This document shows, one piece after another, positions 52,399 through 59,897 of a stretch of DNA of 64,000 nt. The DNA comes from an uncultured Blautia sp. (GTDB lineage: Bacteria > Bacillota > Clostridia > Lachnospirales > Lachnospiraceae): the NCBI GenBank assembly GCA_937900135.1, contig CALCDJ010000084.1, positions 6,018 through 70,017 of the forward strand. The letters are read 5' to 3'. Numbering within the stretch: position 1 is the stretch's first letter; every line of letters starts with the position of its first letter. Below the pieces are notes generated by a model, which saw only the letters and a program-made list of their open reading frames with translations, was not told the DNA's origin and searched no databases. The position numbers and the translations under genes were made by a program.

Positions 52399-53439
52399 AT
52401 GAAGGCGCTTGTTTATGAAGGAAATCATCGTCTGGTCTTAAAAGAAAAAGAACGTCCGGTCATAGAAGATGAGAGGGATGTGATCGTAAAAGTTACATTA
52501 AGCACCATCTGTTCCAGTGATATTCATATCAAACATGGAGCAGTACCAAAAGCGGTGCCTGGAACCACACTTGGACATGAATTCGTAGGGGAAGTTGTGG
52601 AGAAGGGTTCTGGTGTAAAACGTGTAAATATTGGGGATCGAGTCGCTGTAAATGTGGAAACTTTCTGTGGAGAATGTTTTTATTGTAAACAGGGATTTGT
52701 AAATAACTGCACAGATCAGAATGGCGGATGGGCGCTGGGCTGCCGGATTGATGGTGGACAGGCAGAGTATGTCCGGATTCCACTGGCAGACCAGGGACTG
52801 ACTATCATACCGGACCATGTGACCGATCGTCAGGCTTTGTTTGTGGGAGATATCTTATCTACGGGATATTGGGCTGCAAAACTGGGAGAACTAAAGCCTG
52901 CCCAGACGCTGGCAGTGATCGGAGCCGGCCCTACGGGTCTTTGTACCATGATGTGCGCCCGGCTTTACAGTCCGGCAAAGATTATCGCCATTGATACCGA
53001 TGAGAGCCGTTTAGAGCTGGCAAAAGAAAAAGGGCTTGCAGATGTGACCTTAGTTCCGGGAAAGGATGAAATCTGTGATACGATCCAATCTATGACAGAG
53101 GGAAGGGGTGCAGATGTGGTATTTGAAGTGGCAGGGGCCTCTGATACCTTCCAAATGGCATGGGAGCTTGCAAGACCAAATGCCATTGTAGTTGTGGTAG
53201 CCATGTATGAAGAAGAACAGGTTCTTCCATTGCCGAAGATGTATGGAAAAAATCTCACCTTTAAAACAGGAGGGGTGGATGGAAGTTATTGTCAGGAAAT
53301 CATGGACCTGATTGCCTGTGGAAAATTAGATGCGGAGTTTATGCTGACCCATGAAAGTTCCCTGGATGAGATCCTGGAAGCATATGACATTTTTGAAGGG
53401 AAAAAGGATCATGTGATCAAAATCGCCGTAACACCATAA
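52399..53439 (+). CDS. Zinc-dependent alcohol dehydrogenase
   Basis: This medium-chain dehydrogenase or reductase probably acts on a small alcohol or polyol. It has Cys38 in TICSSDIH and His60-Glu61 in LGHEF for the catalytic zinc, and CGECFYCKQGFVNNC for the structural zinc. The cofactor motif is IGAGPTGLCT near residue 177. The length is 346 residues. The start at 52399 follows a strong GGGGGAGGA site; an upstream GTG at 52369 lies in the preceding gene and is not needed. It is co-transcribed with the metallo-hydrolase gene and closed by a terminator. No clear substrate can be read. Confidence 0.85.
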   Translation: MKALVYEGNHRLVLKEKERPVIEDERDVIVKVTLSTICSSDIHIKHGAVPKAVPGTTLGHEFVGEVVEKGSGVKRVNIGDRVAVNVETFCGECFYCKQGFVNNCTDQNGGWALGCRIDGGQAEYVRIPLADQGLTIIPDHVTDRQALFVGDILSTGYWAAKLGELKPAQTLAVIGAGPTGLCTMMCARLYSPAKIIAIDTDESRLELAKEKGLADVTLVPGKDEICDTIQSMTEGRGADVVFEVAGASDTFQMAWELARPNAIVVVVAMYEEEQVLPLPKMYGKNLTFKTGGVDGSYCQEIMDLIACGKLDAEFMLTHESSLDEILEAYDIFEGKKDHVIKIAVTP

Positions 53440-53443
53440 AAAG

Positions 53444-53481
53444 AAAAAGCTGTCTTTGCAAAAATGCAGAGGCAGCTTTTT
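53444..53481. terminator. Terminator between convergent genes
   Basis: A 17-bp stem (53444-53460 with 53465-53481, two mismatches) has A and T runs on its two flanks, so it may act for both the dehydrogenase gene and the convergent PTS gene. Confidence 0.82.
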
Positions 53482-53494
53482 GTAGAAGTGTGCT

Positions 53495-54586
53495 TTATTT
53501 TAAGGTTAGATCTCCTTTTTTTACCCATTCTTTTTTTACGAGGACCAAGTGGATCAGCGGGCAAAGAATTGCTGGAAGAATAAAGGAAATCAGGAATAGT
53601 CCGGCCCAGTCAAAAGCAGTGACTGCAGCTTTGCTTCCGGCAGCAATGTCATTCATCCATCCGGTGTAAACTCCGATCTGGCCTACAAATCCACAGGTTC
53701 CCATACCGGAAGAAACCGCAGTACCGTTCATTTCCAGATGAAACAGACAGGTTGCCAAAGGTCCGGTGATGGCAGAGGTCAGGATTGGAGCAATCCAGAT
53801 TTTGGGATTTTTAACAATGTTGCCCATCTGCAGCATAGAAGTTCCGATTCCCTGAGAGATCAGTCCGCTCCAACGGTTTTCCGGGAAAGAAATGATGGCA
53901 AATCCCACCATTTGGGCACAGCAGCCTGCAACAGCAGCGCCGCCTGCCAGTCCGGTAAGCCCGAGGGCAGCACAAATAGCTGCGGAAGAGATTGGCAGTG
54001 TCAGAGCGATTCCCACTAGCACAGATACCAGGATTCCCATAAGAAATGGTTGAAGATTGGTAGCCCACATAATCAGTTCTCCTACCTTCATGGCGGCTTT
54101 GCCAAGTGCAGGCGCCCACCAGGCGGAGAGTGCGACACCAAGTCCAATGGTTACCAGCGGAGTCACCAGAATATCAATTTTTGTTTCTTTGGAAACTGCT
54201 TTTCCCACCTCAGAAGTAAGAATGGCAATAAAGAGAACTGCCAGAGGACCACCTGCCCCGCCGAGGGCATTAGAAGCAAAACCTACGGTGATCAGGGAAA
54301 ACAAGACCAGTGGGGGACAGTGAAGGGCATAGCCGATCGCAACCGCCATGGCAGGACCGCTCATGGCGGAAGCCAGAGAACCAACCGTATAGGCTGTGTC
54401 ATTTACAAAAGCCACTGGAGTGGTGAGAAATGAAAGTTGAAATTGTGTTCCAATGGTATTGATGATGGTGCCGATCAGCAAAGAACAAAACAAACCCTGC
54501 GCCATAGCTCCAAGTGCATCAATCCCATATCGATTTACGGAAATTATGATATCTTTCCGTTTTAGAAATGCTTTGAATGTTTCCAT
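53495..54586 (-). CDS. PTS transporter subunit IIC (PTS_EIIC_2 family), orphan
   Basis: This integral membrane protein of 363 residues has about nine or ten hydrophobic, Gly/Ala-rich helices, and the sequence pattern (YGIDALGAMAQGLFCSLLIGTI near the N-terminus and GGPLAVLFIA mid-protein) fits the PF13303 IIC group. It has no fused IIA or IIB domain and no such gene lies beside it, so its sugar and phosphate donors are unknown, or it may act as a plain carrier. The ribosome site AGGGAG is eight bases before the ATG ending at 54586 (METFKAFLKRKD); a longer frame to 54664 has no ribosome site. Confidence 0.82.
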   Translation of the reverse strand: METFKAFLKRKDIIISVNRYGIDALGAMAQGLFCSLLIGTIINTIGTQFQLSFLTTPVAFVNDTAYTVGSLASAMSGPAMAVAIGYALHCPPLVLFSLITVGFASNALGGAGGPLAVLFIAILTSEVGKAVSKETKIDILVTPLVTIGLGVALSAWWAPALGKAAMKVGELIMWATNLQPFLMGILVSVLVGIALTLPISSAAICAALGLTGLAGGAAVAGCCAQMVGFAIISFPENRWSGLISQGIGTSMLQMGNIVKNPKIWIAPILTSAITGPLATCLFHLEMNGTAVSSGMGTCGFVGQIGVYTGWMNDIAAGSKAAVTAFDWAGLFLISFILPAILCPLIHLVLVKKEWVKKGDLTLK

Positions 54587-54698
54587 CTCGGAATCTCCCT
54601 CATATTTAATGTATGTATTTTCTGTTATGTGACATGGATGACACAAACGAGAAAAGTATATCATGGAAAAGGCAGAAGAGCAATGTGAGAAAAAAAAG

Positions 54699-54727
54699 TT
54701 GACAATTCTTGAAAATTAGTGTAAACT
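54699..54727 (+). promoter_or_regulatory. Promoter of the feo operon
   Basis: TTGACA (54699-54704) and TAAACT (54722-54727) are separated by 17 bases. Confidence 0.75.
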
Positions 54728-54729
54728 AA
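54716..54729. promoter_or_regulatory. Candidate metal-repressor operator at the feo promoter
   Basis: TTAG-N6-CTAA overlaps the -10 box. A matching TTAG-N6-CTAA stands before feoB, and a further inverted repeat (TAACTT-N5-AAGTTA) lies at 54746-54762. The layout suits an iron-dependent repressor of the DtxR/MntR type; the protein is not in the window. Confidence 0.5.
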
Positions 54730-54789
54730 CAAAGTAAAAAGAAGCTAACTTTATAGAAGTTACATACAAAGGAATGGAGAGGATGTAGG

Positions 54790-55002
54790 ATGAGTCTTTT
54801 GGATGCAAGAGAAGGAGAAGAATATATTGTAAGAGAGATTCTTACAGAGGATGAAGAATTAGATTCATTTTTGTTTTCTTTGGGATGCTACAGTGGAGAG
54901 CCAATCACGGTGATCGCGCACCGGAAGTCAGGATGTGTGGTGTCTATTAAGGACGCCAGATATAACATTGACAGCAATTTGGCTCAGGCCATTGCAATTT
55001 AA
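54790..55002 (+). CDS. feoA: Ferrous iron transport protein A
   Basis: This small cytoplasmic SH3-fold protein of 70 residues assists FeoB in ferrous iron uptake. The typical features are SLLDAREGEEYIVREIL at the start, an LGCYSGEPITVIAH strand in the middle and SGCVVSIKDARYNIDSNLAQAI at the end. The length fits FeoA. The feoB gene follows 104 bases later, with a weak terminator-like hairpin and a candidate operator between. GGAGAGGA precedes the ATG. Confidence 0.9.
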   Translation: MSLLDAREGEEYIVREILTEDEELDSFLFSLGCYSGEPITVIAHRKSGCVVSIKDARYNIDSNLAQAIAI

Positions 55003-55006
55003 GAGA

Positions 55007-55036
55007 AAAAATGGTGAGTGTATCACTATTTTTTTT
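55007..55036 (+). terminator. Hairpin between feoA and feoB
   Basis: AAAAAATGGTGA pairs with TCACTATTTTTT (one G-T pair) and a T run follows. It is likely to end part of the feoA transcripts. Confidence 0.7.
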
Positions 55037-55046
55037 GAGAAAGAAG

Positions 55047-55060
55047 TTAGTTATCGCTAA
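55047..55060. promoter_or_regulatory. Second TTAG-N6-CTAA site before feoB
   Basis: The arms and spacing match those of the site at 54716-54729. It lies about 50 bases before the feoB start and may regulate a separate feoB promoter. Confidence 0.45.
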
Positions 55061-55106
55061 TTTTTAAACGAGAAGAATCATGAATGACAAAAGGAGAATG
55101 TAAGTT

Positions 55107-57104
55107 ATGAGAATCGCTTTGGCAGGAAATCCAAACAGCGGAAAGACTACCATGTACAATGGACTGACGGGAAAAAATGAACGTGTGGGGAATTGGGCCG
55201 GCGTAACGGTAGACAAAAAAGAAAGTCTAATCAGGAAAACCTATTATGATGGATCAGAAGAACTGATCGCCGTGGATCTTCCTGGCGCATATTCAATGTC
55301 TCCGTTCACTTCCGAAGAAAGTATCACCAGCGGTTATGTGAAGCATGAAAATCCCGATGCAATCATCAATATTGTAGATGCCACGAATTTAAGCAGAAGT
55401 TTGTTTTTTACCACACAGCTTTTGGAATTGGGAATTCCGTTGGTGATAGCGTTAAATAAAACAGATCTGGCTGACAAGAAAAAAACAGAGATCGATGTAA
55501 AGCAATTATCAGAAAAACTTGGTTGTCCGGTGGTTCAGACTATTTCCACTTCTCAGACAGGGTTAAAAGAGCTGGTGAGCAAGGCGGCAAGTTTGAAAGG
55601 ACAGCAGCAGAAAGCGCCCTATCGGCAAGCGGAGATCGACCTGTCTGATAAGGCCCTTGTAGAGGCAGAGGACAGAAAGCGATTTGAATTTGTCAATGGC
55701 ATTGTAAAATCTGTAGAGAAACGAAAGGTTTTTACAAAGGATAAAAATAAGCAGGATAAAATCGATGAGATTCTGACGAATAAAATCGTAGGAATTCCTA
55801 TTTTTGCGGCAGTGATGTTTTTGGTATTCTATATTTCCCAGTCCACCGTGGGAACCTGGATCGCTGACTGGCTGGTAGGCTGGATCGAAACGTTCCAGGG
55901 GTGGGTAGCAGGATTAGTGGAAGGCGCAAGTCCATTTTTACAGGCGCTTCTGGTAGATGGAATCATTGGCGGCGTAGGTGCAGTTGTTGGGTTTCTGCCC
56001 CTCGTCATGGTGATGTACTTTTTAATTGCGCTTCTGGAAGACTGCGGATACATGGCACGAGCCACAGTGGTTTTGGACCCCATTTTTAAGCGCGTGGGAT
56101 TGTCCGGAAAATCTGTAATTCCAATGGTCATTGGTACTGGCTGCGCCATTCCTGGAATCATGGCCTGCCGTACCATCCGTAATGAAAGGGAACGCAGAGC
56201 CACTGCCATGTTGACCCCATTTATGCCCTGCGGCGCAAAACTTCCGGTTATCGCTTTGTTTGCAGGCGCCTTTTTTGCAGACGCTTCCTGGGTGGGGCCA
56301 ATGATGTATCTTGTGGGAATCGTATTGATCTTTTTTGGCGTTTTGCTGGTAAATAAGATCACAGGATACAAATTCCGAAAGTCCTTCTTTATCATGGAGC
56401 TTCCGGAATATAAACTCCCAAGTTTAAAGAGAGCGGTATCTTCCATGCTGTCCCGGGGAAAAGCATATATTGTAAAAGCAGGAACCATTATTCTTGTCTG
56501 CAATACGGTTGTTCAGATTATGCAGAGTTTCAACTGGCAGTTCCAGGTGGTGGAAGAGGGAATGGAAAGCACCTCTATTCTTGCTTCCATTGCCACCCCA
56601 TTTGCAGTGCTTCTGATTCCTCTGGGATTTGGCGTATGGCAGTTAGCGGCAGCAGCGATTACTGGATTTATCGCAAAGGAAAACGTTGTTGGTACCCTTG
56701 CAGTTGTATACGGCCTTACTAATTTTATTGATACAGAAAAGCTGGCTCTGGTAGGCAGTGGAAATCAGGTAGCTGTCGTGATGGGACTCACAAAAGCAGC
56801 AGCGCTTGCTTATCTCATGTTCAATCTATTCACACCCCCTTGCTTTGCTGCTCTGGGCGCCATGAATTCAGAGATGCAAGATAAAAAATGGTTGTGGGGA
56901 GGTATCGCATTACAGATGGGTACGGGCTATACCGTAGCATTTCTGGTATATCAGATCGGAACATTCCTGACAACAGGTTCCGTAGGATCAGGGTTTCTTC
57001 CAGGACTGGCCGCTGTGACGGTTATGGTTCTTGTCCTGGCTATTCTGATCTATCGAAAAGAAAAGAGTTTTGCAGCGGAATACAGCCTGCATACCGGAAG
57101 ATAA
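55107..57104 (+). CDS. feoB: Ferrous iron transport protein B
   Basis: This membrane protein imports Fe(II). Its N-terminal GTPase domain has G1 GNPNSGKTT at residues 7-15, G3 DLPG near 57 and G4 NKTD near 116. The membrane part from about residue 225 holds the two Gate regions (TGCAIPGIMACRTIRNERER and the ATPFAVLLIPLGFG segment) and about ten helices. The total of 665 residues is at the short end for FeoB but includes all expected parts. A small Cys-rich membrane protein gene follows, as is common in Firmicutes. Confidence 0.95.
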   Translation: MRIALAGNPNSGKTTMYNGLTGKNERVGNWAGVTVDKKESLIRKTYYDGSEELIAVDLPGAYSMSPFTSEESITSGYVKHENPDAIINIVDATNLSRSLFFTTQLLELGIPLVIALNKTDLADKKKTEIDVKQLSEKLGCPVVQTISTSQTGLKELVSKAASLKGQQQKAPYRQAEIDLSDKALVEAEDRKRFEFVNGIVKSVEKRKVFTKDKNKQDKIDEILTNKIVGIPIFAAVMFLVFYISQSTVGTWIADWLVGWIETFQGWVAGLVEGASPFLQALLVDGIIGGVGAVVGFLPLVMVMYFLIALLEDCGYMARATVVLDPIFKRVGLSGKSVIPMVIGTGCAIPGIMACRTIRNERERRATAMLTPFMPCGAKLPVIALFAGAFFADASWVGPMMYLVGIVLIFFGVLLVNKITGYKFRKSFFIMELPEYKLPSLKRAVSSMLSRGKAYIVKAGTIILVCNTVVQIMQSFNWQFQVVEEGMESTSILASIATPFAVLLIPLGFGVWQLAAAAITGFIAKENVVGTLAVVYGLTNFIDTEKLALVGSGNQVAVVMGLTKAAALAYLMFNLFTPPCFAALGAMNSEMQDKKWLWGGIALQMGTGYTVAFLVYQIGTFLTTGSVGSGFLPGLAAVTVMVLVLAILIYRKEKSFAAEYSLHTGR

Positions 57105-57189
57105 AAATACTTTCGACGGACGGGAACATATGGTATAATTTCAGTCAGAAAAATAGATTTCCGGATAAAGAATGGAAAGGGAAAAAAAT

Positions 57190-57372
57190 ATGGCAGATTT
57201 TTTGATTTTGGGCATTTTACTGCTTCTTGTGGGATTGGCAGTAAGATATATCATAAAAGCAAAGAAAAATGGAACCAAGTGCATTGGCTGCCCTTCCAGC
57301 GGTCAGTGCGGCGCAAGTCATGGATGCTCCTGTGGTGGAAGCTGCGGGTGTGGCCATAATATAGAAGAATAA
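57190..57372 (+). CDS. FeoB-associated Cys-rich membrane protein
   Basis: This is a 60-residue protein with a single membrane helix (ADFLILGILLLLVGLAVRYII) followed by a basic turn and a Cys/Gly-rich tail (eight Cys in CIGCPSSGQCGASHGCSCG and onward). Such proteins often follow FeoB in Firmicutes and may bind iron or stand in for FeoC. GGAAAGGG supports the ATG at 57190; an in-frame ATG at 57172 would add six residues. A long hairpin follows the stop. Confidence 0.82.
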   Translation: MADFLILGILLLLVGLAVRYIIKAKKNGTKCIGCPSSGQCGASHGCSCGGSCGCGHNIEE

Positions 57373-57410
57373 CGAAAGAGCCTGCAGGGAAACCTGCAGG
57401 CTCTTTCGTT
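57371..57410. terminator. Terminator after the feo operon
   Basis: An 18-bp perfect stem (57371-57388 with 57393-57410) closes on a GAAA tetraloop. The T tract is weak, but the hairpin is very stable. Confidence 0.85.
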
Positions 57411-57562
57411 ATGGATATTACTTTACCACTTGCTTTTTTGGTAGAAGATAGAATATGAAAAAACAGTAGGAAAAAATAGAAATATGCGGTAAAATATGAG
57501 TGATATTTTTAAAATTCTGAAAAAAGATTTATGATGATAAAAAACAGATTGGAGATATGGCT

Positions 57563-59077
57563 ATGGAAAGACAGTATACAGGTTGGGGACATATTGACTG
57601 GCTGCTTCCTGAAAAAAAGGAACAGGAAGGGGCAATGCGTGTGGGAATTGTTTCCATAGATTCTCATGCGCATATGCCGGCTCATATGCATTTTGATGAA
57701 CAGATCATTTATACCTTTCAGGGAAATGGATACAGTTTGATTAACGGAAAACGCATTCCTATGAGTGAAACAGAAAATAATCTATTGCACTGGATGCCTG
57801 GGGTAATTCATGAAATGGTAAACTTGACAGATCAGCCTTATGTACATTTGATGGTAACTTGTTGGGATCAGTCCATTCCAGATGCATTCCTGAATCATAT
57901 AGAAGAAAAAGAAGAAATGAGTTTTCAGGAGAGATTGCGTTGCTTGTATGATGCCATTGATGCAGTTCGGGAACCGTTTTTAAATAAATTAAGATATTCA
58001 TTTGTAATATATGATTTATTGGGAAATGTGGCAGCCACTTCCAAAGCATTTCCAAAATATTGTTGTAATTACTGTAAAGATCAGGCAATAGAAGGAAGTG
58101 CGCCGTGTATGAAAAGGCAGAACTATCCACTTCTGGAAAAAGGAGGAAGTTTTGAATGTCCAGGTGGATTAACCGTATTTATTGTGCCTATTGTTTTTCG
58201 TCATTCAGTTGTTGGATATGTGGAAGGAGGATATGTATATACCAGACAGAAAATATCTGATTTTTCAAATGAGGAAAATCCAGATCTGTATTTGGCTCCT
58301 ATCAGTTCGGTAGAAAACAGCCGAACTATGTTAAAGCGGATTGCGGTAATGCTTTGTAATTTCTGTGAGGTACATCAGTATCAGAGGGAATTGAAGGAAC
58401 AGGAAAAAAAGCTGAAATCAGAGAGAAGGGATAGGAAACAACTGGAAGCAAATTTGAAACATATTGAGAGTTCTATCATTAATTTGAAAATAAATAATCA
58501 TTTTTTATTTAATACGTTAAATCAAATGGCTGCAATGGCGTTAGAAGGCGGTGTTATTCCGTTATATCAATCAATTTTGGATCTTTCCAAATTATTTCAA
58601 TATACATTAAGGCAAGAAGGAAATTTTGTTACTTTTGACAAAGAGCTTGATTATGTAAAGTCTTATTTGCAGCTTCAAAATCTACGTTACGAAAATCATC
58701 TGGAATTAAATTATGAAATAAAGATAAATACAGAGCTTTGGGTGGTTCCTGTTAACTGGCTGATGCCATTGGTGGAAAATGCTTTTGTTCATGGAATGAA
58801 AGAAGTGAAGGAAAAAAAATTATGGATTTCCGCATTAGAAGAAGAGGGATGGCTTCATGTAACGGTAGGAAATAATGGGAAGCAGATTGAGGAATCCATA
58901 TTAAGGGTACTTCGTATTCGTATGAGAGGGAATACATCTCATGGGATGTCTATGGTTTATCAGAAATTGAAAAACTGTTATGGAGATCAGTTTGTAATGG
59001 ATATTATTTCAAATGAAAAAGGGACTGAGGTGGTTACCATGTTTCCCGCTGAAAAAAAGGAGGGTGGATTGTTATGA
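57563..59077 (+). CDS. Soluble YesM-like histidine kinase with cupin and PocR-type sensor domains
   Basis: The protein of 504 residues has no membrane helix, so it senses a cytoplasmic signal. Residues 1-105 resemble a cupin (HAHMPAHMHFDEQIIYTF); about 115-275 form a PocR-type ligand-binding domain with clustered Cys (YCCNYCKDQ and SAPCMKRQ); a coiled coil covers about 275-305. The kinase box reads INNHFLFNTLN where the family usually has INPHFLYNTLN, and the ATP-binding domain has LMPLVENAFVHG but NNGKQIEE at the usual DNGxGI box. The ATG at 57563 has GGAG eight bases upstream and is preferred to the ATG at 57557. The stop overlaps the regulator gene (ATGA), which is broken. Confidence 0.8.
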   Translation: MERQYTGWGHIDWLLPEKKEQEGAMRVGIVSIDSHAHMPAHMHFDEQIIYTFQGNGYSLINGKRIPMSETENNLLHWMPGVIHEMVNLTDQPYVHLMVTCWDQSIPDAFLNHIEEKEEMSFQERLRCLYDAIDAVREPFLNKLRYSFVIYDLLGNVAATSKAFPKYCCNYCKDQAIEGSAPCMKRQNYPLLEKGGSFECPGGLTVFIVPIVFRHSVVGYVEGGYVYTRQKISDFSNEENPDLYLAPISSVENSRTMLKRIAVMLCNFCEVHQYQRELKEQEKKLKSERRDRKQLEANLKHIESSIINLKINNHFLFNTLNQMAAMALEGGVIPLYQSILDLSKLFQYTLRQEGNFVTFDKELDYVKSYLQLQNLRYENHLELNYEIKINTELWVVPVNWLMPLVENAFVHGMKEVKEKKLWISALEEEGWLHVTVGNNGKQIEESILRVLRIRMRGNTSHGMSMVYQKLKNCYGDQFVMDIISNEKGTEVVTMFPAEKKEGGLL

Positions 59078-59607
59078 TTCATGCAGTTATTTGTGATGAT
59101 GAAGATGCAGCATTAAAGATTATTACCTATTCCATTGAAAAACAGGGGATTCCCATAGAAATTGTTGGCACAGCTTCTGATGGGCAGGAGGCGCTGGCGC
59201 TGATCAAAAGGAAAAAACCTAATCTGGTTTTTCTGGATATTGAGATGCCAGGAATGAATGGATTTGAAGTGATTGAAAAACTTAGTTCCTTAAATTGTAA
59301 AATTATTATAATCACCGCGTATAGTACCTTTACATATGCGCAGCGTGCGCTTCGCCTGGGAGTGAGCGATATCATTGCAAAACCCATTGATACAGATACG
59401 TTGAAGCAAGCCATTCAGCGTGCGATTGGTTGGGCGTTTACCGGGAATGAAGCGTTAAATAAGGCGCTGTTTTATATTCATATATATGCATTATCAGGAA
59501 AAGGTGGAATTAGAAACGCTGGCGGAGGAAGCCTGTTGTACGCCAAGCCATCTTTCTCATTTATTTCGAAATCTTATGGATACCTCTGCTATGTTATATT
59601 TGCATAA
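59074..59607 (+). CDS. Response regulator receiver part of a frameshifted gene
   Basis: Residues 1-118 are a normal receiver domain: acidic DDEDAA at the start, phospho-Asp in LVFLDIEMPGMNG near residue 55, Thr in IIITAYS near 82 and Lys in IIAKPID near 104. From about residue 137 the frame leaves the AraC helix-turn-helix, which continues in another frame, and the protein ends with about 40 unrelated residues. As written, the product lacks a DNA-binding domain. It is coupled to the kinase gene by an ATGA overlap. Confidence 0.75.
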   Translation: MIHAVICDDEDAALKIITYSIEKQGIPIEIVGTASDGQEALALIKRKKPNLVFLDIEMPGMNGFEVIEKLSSLNCKIIIITAYSTFTYAQRALRLGVSDIIAKPIDTDTLKQAIQRAIGWAFTGNEALNKALFYIHIYALSGKGGIRNAGGGSLLYAKPSFSFISKSYGYLCYVIFA

Positions 59608-59761
59608 AGTACGAATTCATGAGGCTGTTAAGAAATTAAACAGCGGAGGGGAAGTAAAAGATGTAGCATATGAGGTTGGATACAGCAGTATGAACAATTT
59701 TTACAAATATTTTAAGCTATATACGGGAGAAACGCCTGCCGTATTTAAAAAGCGAGAATAG
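59486..59761 (+). CDS. AraC helix-turn-helix part of the frameshifted response regulator
   Basis: This stretch codes a complete AraC-type DNA-binding domain (VELETLAEEACCTPSHLSHLF and EVGYSSMNNFYKYFKLY). No ribosome site precedes the ATG at 59486, so it is unlikely to be made alone. It is the C-terminal half of the gene that begins at 59074, displaced by one base. Confidence 0.7.
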   Translation: MHYQEKVELETLAEEACCTPSHLSHLFRNLMDTSAMLYLHKVRIHEAVKKLNSGGEVKDVAYEVGYSSMNNFYKYFKLYTGETPAVFKKRE

Positions 59762-59897
59762 AAAATCACATAAATGATAAAAAAATACGCAAATACAGGG
59801 ATATAAAAAATAACTAAAATAAGAGATAATTAGATCATCAAATAGAACAGAACAAAATACAACAGAGAAAACAAAAATGGATTGCGGAGGGGAAAAT

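Larger units (their letters stand above)
59074..59761 (+). pseudogene. Full extent of the broken receiver-AraC response regulator
   Basis: Joining the two frames gives a 229-residue receiver-AraC protein. The break lies in CATATATATGCAT at 59479-59491. Removing four bases (two AT units) would restore the expected FYIHMHYQEKVELE sequence; one base removed also restores the frame. It could be a real mutation, a phase-variable site or a sequencing error. Confidence 0.65.

Noticed and set aside
54050..54433. Open frames of 88 and 127 codons on the plus strand over the PTS IIC gene
   Set aside because: They are shadows of the IIC gene with low-complexity Ser/Gly/Arg composition and no ribosome site.
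55829..56503. 224-codon open frame on the minus strand inside feoB
   Set aside because: It is antisense to conserved FeoB membrane motifs and matches no recognisable family.
57490..57562. Promoter boxes before the PocR kinase gene
   Set aside because: Several TATGAA/TAAAAT-like strings occur but none has an acceptable -35 at proper spacing.
59762..59897. Leader of the AGCS gene considered as a glycine riboswitch
   Set aside because: The sequence is AT-rich with no conserved aptamer stems; nothing supports a riboswitch here or before the SHMT-like gene.
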